Assembly (NCBI RefSeq): GCF_030733205.1
Contig: NZ_JASHJL010000043.1
Coordinates: 1 to 45,147, forward strand
Length of the DNA: 45,147 nt
Source: Mameliella sp. MMSF_3455
GTDB lineage: Bacteria; Pseudomonadota; Alphaproteobacteria; Rhodobacterales; Rhodobacteraceae
Direction of reading: 5' to 3'
The notes below the pieces were generated by a model. The model saw only the letters and a program-made list of their open reading frames with translations, had not been told where the DNA came from and searched no databases. Made by a program: the position numbers and the translations under genes. Below are positions 28,673-35,036 of this stretch, piece after piece. Every line of letters starts with the position of its first letter. The stretch's first letter is position 1.

Positions 28673-29009
28673 CCTTTCCCGGTTTGGCTTGCAATCGGTT
28701 GCTCAAACCGTTGAGGAAGGTTTCGCGCGCGTGGTGGTCGCAGTCCTGCCCGGGCAGCTGCGGGATAGACTGCAGGTTCCGACGCAGCCGGTCGCGCGCG
28801 TCGCCCACGCAGGTGGCGTAGAAACTCTCGAAGGTCTTGCCGAAGAGGAGTTGCAGGCAACAGATCTCCTCGACACTGGGCGGACGGTCACCGCGTTCTA
28901 TGCGACCAAAGATGGTGGGGCTGACCCCAATGAGATGCGCGCAGTCCTCCTGGCCGAGGCCAGACTTCTGGCGCATGGACTTCAACTCTAAAATGAACTC
29001 GTGATACAT
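28662..29009 (-). CDS. XRE-family transcriptional regulator
   Basis: A 115-residue protein with an N-terminal HTH_3 domain: LKSMRQKSGLGQEDCAHLIGVSPTIFGRIERGDRPPSVEEICCLQLLFG (about 9-57), with the Q-E-x3-L-I-G-V turn and the P-S-x-E end typical of Cro/CI-like repressors. The C-terminal half is polar and may serve in dimerisation. It heads a short transcript with the RNase H-fold gene, overlapping it by 11 bases. A long inverted repeat lies directly upstream (29090-29205), and a smaller one (GGGCGGT-agc-ACCGCCC, 29060-29076) is closer still; either could be its operator or a transfer origin. It most likely controls the mobilization genes (inference). Confidence 0.8.
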   Translation of the reverse strand: MYHEFILELKSMRQKSGLGQEDCAHLIGVSPTIFGRIERGDRPPSVEEICCLQLLFGKTFESFYATCVGDARDRLRRNLQSIPQLPGQDCDHHARETFLNGLSNRLQAKPGKDDS

Positions 29010-29089
29010 GGAAAATGAACTAAGCGGGTAACGCGGTCATCATAGGCGATGACGGTTTCGGGCGGTAGCACCGCCCACCTGCGTTTCTT

Positions 29090-29205
29090 GAAAACGGGTG
29101 GTGCCCGGGGTGCCGGGCTCTGGTGCTGAGGGTAGGGCGGAGAGCGGAAGGCTGACGCCCTCCGCGCGACCCGCACCGGAGCCCCCGGTGGCACCACCCG
29201 TTTTC
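29090..29205. repeat. 116-bp imperfect inverted repeat, candidate oriT or regulatory cruciform
   Basis: The left arm starts GAAAACGGGTGGTGCC (29090) and ends CTCTGGTGC (29126); the right arm starts GCACCGGAG (29173) and ends GGCACCACCCGTTTTC (29205). The outer 16 bases pair perfectly; inner parts pair with a few bulges, and further pairing (GGGCGGAG / CTCCGC) continues inward. It lies in a 312-bp gene-free stretch between the XRE gene and the next minus-strand gene. No ORF of note is inside. Confidence 0.65.
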
Positions 29206-29295
29206 AATCCTGGAACAAGTCCATTTTCGCCGATTTCGAAACCCAGCGCCAGTCCCACCAGTCCACGGAAACCGCAGCTCACCAGAGACAGAGGA

Positions 29296-29317
29296 GGCCC
29301 GCCGATAGCGGCGGGCC
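29296..29317 (-). terminator. Hairpin after the 114-residue gene
   Basis: GGCCCGCCG, loop ATAG, CGGCGGGCC: nine perfect GC pairs starting four bases after the stop codon of the gene ending at 29322. The minus-strand tail (TCCTCTGTCTC) is only moderately pyrimidine-rich. Confidence 0.5.
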
Positions 29318-29321
29318 CGCC

Positions 29322-29666
29322 TTAGAAAAGCGACATCTGCCGGTCATTGGGATTGGCAATTCCGTAGACATGCCGGGCCATTGCGATGGTCGCGTTACCT
29401 TTGAAGAGCGGCGCCTCGGTGACATGATTGACGATATGCCAACCGGCCCAAATCTTGAGACCTGCGCCCTGAAATACGACATCCAGCCTTCCTGGACCGC
29501 AGCTGCCACCCCAGATACCGAGCACCCGGACTAAGGCCGCTTCGAGATCCTCATCAGTCATACCGGCGGCGATGTCGTCGGCATACCAGCACGTGAGCGC
29601 CTTGGTGGCGATCCGGAACGCTTCCTCTTTGTCCGCCTGACTGAGCGGACGGGCTTCGCGGGCCAT
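29322..29666 (-). CDS. Hypothetical protein, element-associated
   Basis: A 114-residue protein starting at the ATG at 29666, inside the stop codon (TGATG) of a 20-codon ORF; a longer frame from 29777 would run through the leader and is not believable. Features: a helical N-terminus (SQADKEEAFRIATKALTCWYADDIAAGMTDEDLEAALVRVLGIWGG) followed by 'GPGRLDVVFQGAGLKIWAGWHIVN' and 'ATIAMARHVYGI'. No catalytic motif is recognised. It is small, probably soluble, and translated by coupling from the upstream mini-ORF. I have seen like proteins beside DUF932/DUF3768 genes on rhodobacterial plasmids, but know no function. Confidence 0.6.
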   Translation of the reverse strand: MAREARPLSQADKEEAFRIATKALTCWYADDIAAGMTDEDLEAALVRVLGIWGGSCGPGRLDVVFQGAGLKIWAGWHIVNHVTEAPLFKGNATIAMARHVYGIANPNDRQMSLF

Positions 29667-29728
29667 CAGTCTTCGCCGGCCAGCATGATGACATGGAAAC
29701 AGTGAGTTGCAGGTTGGGTATCCCCCAT
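29666..29728 (-). pseudogene. 20-codon ORF, likely internal-deletion remnant of a DUF3768 gene
   Basis: Reads MGDTQPATHCFHVIMLAGED and a TGA. It begins behind the same leader and ribosome site as the full DUF3768 gene at 38771-39301 and starts with M-G; its end (VIMLAGED) resembles that gene's end (TIMLASEY). The simplest explanation is a gene that lost its middle while keeping its first and last few codons. It may now serve only to load ribosomes for the coupled gene behind it. Confidence 0.45.
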
Positions 29729-29870
29729 GATGGTTCTCCTTCCGTAGGGTGGCCGCCCGAAGTGATTTCAGGCGCACCCTTCGAAAGGAGAGAAAGAGCG
29801 GTCTGGCCTTATTGTTGGCAGTCCTGTACGAACCGACAACTCCCCCTCATCTGCGGATTTTACAGATGGA
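29726..29870 (-). promoter_or_regulatory. Leader with SD-covering hairpin and operator-like palindrome, copy 1
   Basis: The left arm CTCCTTCCGTAGGGTG (29736-29751) pairs with CACCCTTCGAAAGGAG (29775-29790) with two mismatches. On the minus-strand RNA the second arm carries the AGGAG that precedes the ATG at 29728, so the hairpin would cover the ribosome site. A palindrome ATCTG(c)...CAGAT at 29849-29867 lies farther upstream. The whole block recurs at 39299-39443 with the same spacing. The adjoining 29871-30146 shows no gene. Confidence 0.6.
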
Positions 29871-30146
29871 CAGACGGGCGGCTATATGTAGGGAGCAGTC
29901 CCTGGAAACTGGAATTGTCGTTCATCGAGACATGCCCGGTCCCAAGGTGATATTTGTCTCGGTGAATCGTGCCGTATTGTCGCGTTCCCAACGCTAACGT
30001 TGGTAGACCTCGCGACTATCGCGCTGTTCGTTTTTTAGGGGGGACTGTATTTTCGCCATGCCTTAGACCTCGGAAAACCTAGTCCATCTCCTGCCTGAGC
30101 ATAGGTCGAAAAAGAAGCAACGGACTCGGATATTTTTGGGTGCAGA

Positions 30147-31169
30147 ATGATCCTCTACAAGACAATCGCCTTGCAGTATGGGCGCTATCTCGAAACTGGG
30201 CAGCCCGGCAATGACTTCGATCCCGTGGGTCGCATGGTTTCGACGATGGAAACTCGCGTGCAACGGCAGGACATCCTCAACGACCTTGCCACGGCTCGGA
30301 TATATCTACTCGACCACCGTGCGGCGAATTATCTCGACAGTCTGCGGATGGATGCCCAGGGCACGTCGATGGAAGATGGGCAAGAAGCTCGAATTCAAGA
30401 CTATGTGCGCGATGTCAAATTCCCACAGGATCTCGTCTGGGTCGAATACGACAGCCGAAAACTCTGGGAGGACCGTATCGCGCGCGGCTTGACGACGATG
30501 AGCGAAGAGGAGTTGCGTAATTGGCATCAACGAGGGTTCCTGTTCGATAATCGGTCTCCAGACACGATGACTGTGCGGCTCTTCTCCGCCTTAACCGATC
30601 GCAGCTTTTGGGACTCACCCCTCACGCTGGTGCTGAATAAATCGCCAGGTGGCAGACCCGACTTTAATGACGCCAGCTGGTGGCCTCAGAAGAACGTCGT
30701 CTCGGCGCATCTGGAACTCGGCCCCGGCGACCGGGAGCAGGCTGTGAGGGACCATTTAGAGGTGCATAAAGGTCACCTCAGCTACGAGATGGTGATCGGG
30801 TTCATGCTTTTCGCGGCGCTTGCTGCGCGCGACGATGATCTTCTATCTCGTGAGGCTCCAAGCCTATCTACCGCACAGGCGAAGGCAGCACGAAAATTCG
30901 GTAGAACCTGGGTGACCGAGACCCTTCGGTCGCACGTCACGATCCGGATTGGACCTGCTGGCGAACGGCACCTCATCGAGCGCGCGGCGCGACGTCAGTT
31001 CGAAAAGGCGCAGGTTTCCGATCGTACGGCGCCGACCGAGCACTGGGTTGCCGAACACGAGCGGCGCTATGCAAGCGGCAAGGTGGTGCGGGTTCGCACC
31101 CACAAGCGGGGCCGACCTGCGAACCGGGAATTGCCTGCCCGGGTAATGGGCCCGCGAATAGAGAGCTGA
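30147..31169 (+). CDS. Hypothetical protein, 340 residues
   Basis: A complete frame from ATG at 30147 to TGA at 31169; the ribosome site is weak (GGGTGCAGA). The protein is soluble with no membrane segment. Noticeable parts: a mid-protein 'KLWEDRIARGLTTMSEEELRNWHQRGFLFD', a hydrophobic 'SYEMVIGFMLFAALAARDDDLL', and a very basic C-terminus with 'EHWVAEHERRYASGKVVRVRTHKRGRP'. The last piece (His-x-Val-x3-His-x-R-R-Y-x-S-G-K) resembles a C-terminal motif in some phage-encoded proteins of unknown role. Nothing suggests a catalytic activity. It stands alone, with the leader/114-residue block diverging on the left and a YecA-like gene on the right, both probably separate transcripts. Confidence 0.6.
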   Translation: MILYKTIALQYGRYLETGQPGNDFDPVGRMVSTMETRVQRQDILNDLATARIYLLDHRAANYLDSLRMDAQGTSMEDGQEARIQDYVRDVKFPQDLVWVEYDSRKLWEDRIARGLTTMSEEELRNWHQRGFLFDNRSPDTMTVRLFSALTDRSFWDSPLTLVLNKSPGGRPDFNDASWWPQKNVVSAHLELGPGDREQAVRDHLEVHKGHLSYEMVIGFMLFAALAARDDDLLSREAPSLSTAQAKAARKFGRTWVTETLRSHVTIRIGPAGERHLIERAARRQFEKAQVSDRTAPTEHWVAEHERRYASGKVVRVRTHKRGRPANRELPARVMGPRIES

Positions 31170-31402
31170 GGTGCCCTGCGGCTCTCCTTATTGTGGTCGA
31201 GATTTGAAGTACCTAACCATGCTTTCGCGACCGGCCCATATCGAACCTTGACCATTCGATCAAACGCCGCCCGGCAGCTTCGCGATACCAGACGTTGATA
31301 GTGTCCAGAGCGCTATTGAGGCCGTGCTTGAAGCTGATTTTGCGCGGATTGCGGGTTCGCTTTGCACAGAGTAAAAGTTCAGCGCGTTACCGGGAGGTTG
31401 TC

Positions 31403-32086
31403 ATGGATCAATCCGACCAAGAGCTCGAAAGTCTCAGCGCGCTGTTGCATGCGCTGCCCGTAGAGAACATGCCTATGACGCTCAGCGAACTTGATGGCTA
31501 CATAGTCGGTGTTCTTGCCTGCCCCGAGATGATTCCGCCCTCGGATTGGTTGCCTCATGTCTGGGGTGAGACGGGAGAGGCAGAGTTTCCCGATCAACAG
31601 TCCGCCGAGGACACCATTGGTGCGGTGATGGCGCATTACAACTCGGTCGTTGAGGCGATAGCCGGCTCGCTTTGGGTCGAACCGATCTACGAGGTTGATC
31701 CCAATAGTGACGACGTCATGTGGGAGCTTTGGGTCGATGGCTTCACGCGTGCCATGCGGCTGCGACCGGATGCTTGGAGTCGACTACTCGATCAGGCCAG
31801 CGAAGAGGCGCGGGCAAAGATGATCTTCCTGATGGCGCTTCAGGATATCTACACCGGCCAGAGCAACTTCACGGATGACGAGATTGACGAGATCGACCGT
31901 GAAGCACCGGATCAAATACCAAACTGTGTCGCCACAATACTCTGCCAGTCCCGGCCCGAGCTATCCCAGCGAGAGCCCGCGAATCTCCCTGACATGCCGT
32001 TCAAGGCCAGTCCCCGGCCAAGGCGTAACGATCCGTGTTCCTGTGGGTCGGGCCTTAAGTATAAGCGGTGTTGCGGTCGGAACTGA
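31403..32086 (+). CDS. UPF0149/YecA-like protein with C-terminal SEC-C zinc motif
   Basis: A 227-residue protein. The ATG at 31403 has GGGAGG five bases before it; a longer frame from 31295 adds a basic tail and is rejected. The N-terminal two-thirds are helical and match the YgfB/YecA pattern (LSELDGYIVGVLACPEMIPPSDWLPHVWG...; WELWVDGFTRAM). At the C-terminus is RNDPCSCGSGLKYKRCCGRN, the SEC-C zinc motif of SecA and of YecA-like proteins (Cys-x-Cys...Cys-Cys). The function of YecA proteins is not settled; SecA- or ribosome-linked roles have been proposed for SEC-C relatives. It looks like an ordinary genome gene rather than mobile cargo, but its immediate neighbours are accessory. Confidence 0.85.
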   Translation: MDQSDQELESLSALLHALPVENMPMTLSELDGYIVGVLACPEMIPPSDWLPHVWGETGEAEFPDQQSAEDTIGAVMAHYNSVVEAIAGSLWVEPIYEVDPNSDDVMWELWVDGFTRAMRLRPDAWSRLLDQASEEARAKMIFLMALQDIYTGQSNFTDDEIDEIDREAPDQIPNCVATILCQSRPELSQREPANLPDMPFKASPRPRRNDPCSCGSGLKYKRCCGRN

Positions 32087-32167
32087 CCGCCAGTTCGAAC
32101 CTTTCCGGCCCAAAGCCGACACTCGAATTCACTGCCTACTCTGCAATGCAGCGAACCAAGAACAGTT

Positions 32168-33811
32168 TCATGAGCCATGTCTAAGACGATGCGTCCTTAT
32201 CGTCTTGAGCGCCTCCCGAACCATTGAAACCTGTCTCTCAGAAAGGGACAGCTCGCACGCCAATCTGCGGTCCGCGTGATCAAAGTTCGCTGCTTCAGGA
32301 GATTTAGATTGAGGAAATCTGTCGATGAACTCACGATACTGTAGCTCGGTCGGGTGTTGGAAATGTATTGGCACTCCTCTGAATTCTTTGGGTGTCAGCT
32401 CGAGGACACCGCCGCCGTAGAAGCGACCATCCATCTCACAAAACAGTAGCGCCAAACTGTTGTAGAACGAGAAGGTAAGATCCTGAATCGCAAAGCCTTT
32501 CCGCATCTTGACCTGATATGCCGTATCAGTCACTAGAACCCTTGCTTGGTTGATGCATAGTCTTGGAAAGCTGTGTGACCGCTTAAAAAATATCCCGTCA
32601 GATGCTTCAACTATCGGAATGTTGTACCAAGGCGAACGATGACGACACTTGTATCTTTGGTCGAGCCCCAGCTTTTCTCCTGCTGCGATGTAGGATTGCG
32701 CTTCCTGCGAAAGCGGTGGAGCTCCGTCACGTACAAAATCCAAAAGGAAAGCTGGTTCGCGTTTTGATATTTCAGCCAGGTCATCCTCTGAGAAAACAGG
32801 ACCTGATGGCAGGTAAGCACCCTTCTTCAGTATTGGGCGCGCCCATTGGCCCAATCCGCGATCACTGATTTCGTTGGACCTAAGGATGAAGAAGTCATTC
32901 GCCGCCGAGACCACTCCCGCGGAACTCGTCGCATAGTCGCCAAGCGTCTTCAGATTTGAGCGTAGCTTGTGTAACAAAGACGCCGTTTCGTCATCGAAGA
33001 AAATCGAGTTGAGGTCGATGGAACTCGCTTGCTTGCCGCTGAAGCAGATACTGCGGGATTTTATGGGTTCTAGCTTGGCTAGTGTCTTGACTGAGCTGAG
33101 CGTTACCCCAGAAATTGCCTTGGGCGCGGCTTTCGATGCCACCAAAGCGACAGCATCCTGATCAAGCTTGCGAAAGGCCTTATCTTGAGGCGTAAAGACC
33201 TCTACCGAAACGAAATTATCTACAAGAAATGCCTGAAGATACTGGCCATACTTTACGTTTAGGAGCTCATATGGAACGATAAACGCCAAGACACCTGTAT
33301 CGGACAAGAGCATGCTAGAGGCCACAACGAACGCGGCCCAGGCATTCTTAAGTTCCGAAAGTGGATAATCTGCGATCTGGCTGAGATCTTCGATACTTTT
33401 CATCAGCGCTCCGCCAAAATTATGGCGCCGGATGTAGGGCGGATTACCGATAACTAAATCGTATTTGGGCCCATCATGGGTGACGGCATATTCTATGAAG
33501 TCTTGGCACTTGAACTTCGCAGCCGGGAAATCCCTTTCTAGCAAGTCCGTAGCTGCCTGATCGATGTCAAGGCCGTGGACTCTTAAGCTGCCCTCTGTCA
33601 AAGCGGCAAGTGCGCGCAGAAAGGCGCCATCACCAGCACTAGGTTCCAGAATCGTGTTCGGTACTTTGTGACGCCTGGCCAAAGCGAATTTGGTCAGTTC
33701 CGACGCTACATCATCAGGCGTATATACCACGCCCAAAAGTCGCTCTATTCCTGGTTCAAGCTTCAAAAGCACGGCGACGGTACTCTCGATGTTCGCGTGT
33801 AACTCGAGCAA
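32168..33811 (-). CDS. N6-adenine DNA methyltransferase
   Basis: A 547-residue enzyme, last gene of the five-gene minus-strand operon. GVVYTP (27-32) is the family's N-terminal motif; motif I is EPSAGDGAF (56-64); the acidic end of the next strand is GLDID (80-84); motif IV is NPPY (123-126). This order is that of Eco57I/TaqI-type (gamma-class) N6-adenine methyltransferases. The C-terminal 300 residues, with 'GQWARPILKKGAYLPSG' and 'CRHRSPWYNIP', resemble the target-recognition part of TaqI-like enzymes. No nuclease domain is fused. It overlaps the HNH gene upstream by 56 bases and should either protect host DNA from that nuclease or mark DNA for it (inference). Complete. Confidence 0.87.
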   Translation of the reverse strand: MLELHANIESTVAVLLKLEPGIERLLGVVYTPDDVASELTKFALARRHKVPNTILEPSAGDGAFLRALAALTEGSLRVHGLDIDQAATDLLERDFPAAKFKCQDFIEYAVTHDGPKYDLVIGNPPYIRRHNFGGALMKSIEDLSQIADYPLSELKNAWAAFVVASSMLLSDTGVLAFIVPYELLNVKYGQYLQAFLVDNFVSVEVFTPQDKAFRKLDQDAVALVASKAAPKAISGVTLSSVKTLAKLEPIKSRSICFSGKQASSIDLNSIFFDDETASLLHKLRSNLKTLGDYATSSAGVVSAANDFFILRSNEISDRGLGQWARPILKKGAYLPSGPVFSEDDLAEISKREPAFLLDFVRDGAPPLSQEAQSYIAAGEKLGLDQRYKCRHRSPWYNIPIVEASDGIFFKRSHSFPRLCINQARVLVTDTAYQVKMRKGFAIQDLTFSFYNSLALLFCEMDGRFYGGGVLELTPKEFRGVPIHFQHPTELQYREFIDRFPQSKSPEAANFDHADRRLACELSLSERQVSMVREALKTIRTHRLRHGS

Positions 33812-34346
33812 TTTCCTGCAAGACAGACCGATAGTGCTCGGTATCCGCAGACAGTCGCGCTTCGAGTTCTAGCAGTTCGCCTAGTAGCTCATCCATTTTT
33901 TGGGTCTGCCAAACGAACTGGTGACGGATAAGCGACAAGTTCAAGTTCGCTATCATGTAACGACCAAGTTCGGTTTTGGCACGAATTCTACCGTGATTGT
34001 CTCGTTCAAGATGGTTGTCGAGATCCGGATCGCACGGATCTACAAAGCCACTCAATCCGTCATTGGGTACGTTTTTGTCATCTCCAATCCATTTGTTCGA
34101 CTTTGCGCGGTTACAAAAAGGGCATGAGTAGACCAAATTGCGGTACTCGAGTAACCATTCCGGGAACAAAGACTTCGGAGCAAAGTGGTCGATTTGATAA
34201 CCCCGCACTCCGCCAAAGAACTCGTCTAAGGCGTCGCAGTAGCCACATCTGCTAGAGAAATCTCTCCGCAAGTCTTCCTTGTAAGCGCGATAGGTAGTTT
34301 GCGCCGCAACTACCGAACGAACCGGTGTACCCTTCCGCAGCACCAC
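33756..34346 (-). CDS. HNH endonuclease
   Basis: A 196-residue protein with a full HNH/zinc pattern: C34-G-Y-C37, then IDHF (D53-H54), C75-P-F-C78-N79-x4-N84-K85. The two Cys pairs bind structural zinc; H54 and the Asn/Lys near 79-85 are the catalytic region. The C-terminal 80 residues are helical and charged. The start is GTG at 34346, sharing one base with the TAG of the receiver gene (TAGTG), so translation is coupled; its end overlaps the methyltransferase by 56 bases. Pairing with an adenine methyltransferase is that of a restriction-modification set, but here it is downstream of a kinase-like ATPase and a receiver, which is unusual. Confidence 0.85.
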   Translation of the reverse strand: MVLRKGTPVRSVVAAQTTYRAYKEDLRRDFSSRCGYCDALDEFFGGVRGYQIDHFAPKSLFPEWLLEYRNLVYSCPFCNRAKSNKWIGDDKNVPNDGLSGFVDPCDPDLDNHLERDNHGRIRAKTELGRYMIANLNLSLIRHQFVWQTQKMDELLGELLELEARLSADTEHYRSVLQEIARVTREHREYRRRAFEA

Positions 34347-35026
34347 TACGATCCACCCCGTTCGTCAGGCTCAGCAAGTTCGTTCTTGATCCTCTCTATC
34401 AGCTCTTCGGTGCGGCCAATCAACCGGTCGAATGGCTCTAAGGCCCGAACTTTCACATGGCGTTCGATTGCAAACTGAGCACCCAAGACAGCTTCCAGAT
34501 AGCTGTCGAGATCAAGGAATCTCTGAGTCTCGCTGGCATCCAGATCTCGTTCCAGAGCTTGTGCAGAGAGGTGCTCCAACTCTGCCTGAGCATCTGCAAC
34601 CTGTCTTTCGTGTTCCGCGATTTTCTTCCTTACTCGCTTGAAGAACGGGAGGTCGCTGTTTTTGGCCTCTTCACGATCCAAGAAATCGGATTTGGGAAAT
34701 ACCATGTTTGTGTCTAGGGTCTCATCAACAGCTTGGTCCGGAAATGATGTAGTAACGAAGCAAGGAAATTCGGCGAACCTATCCCTGAAGGCTCGAACTA
34801 AGTCCGCACCATTAAATTCTACATCTGGTTTGTGGTCTGATAGGCGGTAGTCTGTAATCAACACCTTGCAGTGCAATTCGGAAATCTGCTGAATGGTGTC
34901 ATCTAAGGTGCTCTCTGGTTCGATGGCTCGTACCTGATCCGGGGTGAATTCACCTGATGCCACGGCGCTTCTGAGAACTTGACCAGCCTGCGCCTTTTGC
35001 TCGTCGATATACACTAACTCTGCCAA
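34346..35026 (-). CDS. Receiver-domain protein with C-terminal coiled coil
   Basis: A 226-residue protein. The first 115 residues follow the CheY-like receiver layout: acidic pair D8-E9 (VYIDEQ), phospho-acceptor D59 (VLITDYRL), Thr/Ser at 92-94 (FVTTSFP) and K112 (MVFPKSDFL). All key places are filled, so phosphorylation is plausible. The rest is a long charged helix (about 120-220), probably a coiled coil, with no DNA-binding output domain. It starts 10 bases after the dual-GHKL gene and shares its last base with the HNH start. Because it lacks an HTH output, it probably passes the signal by protein contact, most simply to the HNH nuclease (inference). Confidence 0.8.
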   Translation of the reverse strand: MAELVYIDEQKAQAGQVLRSAVASGEFTPDQVRAIEPESTLDDTIQQISELHCKVLITDYRLSDHKPDVEFNGADLVRAFRDRFAEFPCFVTTSFPDQAVDETLDTNMVFPKSDFLDREEAKNSDLPFFKRVRKKIAEHERQVADAQAELEHLSAQALERDLDASETQRFLDLDSYLEAVLGAQFAIERHVKVRALEPFDRLIGRTEELIERIKNELAEPDERGGS

Positions 35027-35036
35027 GACCGTTTCC

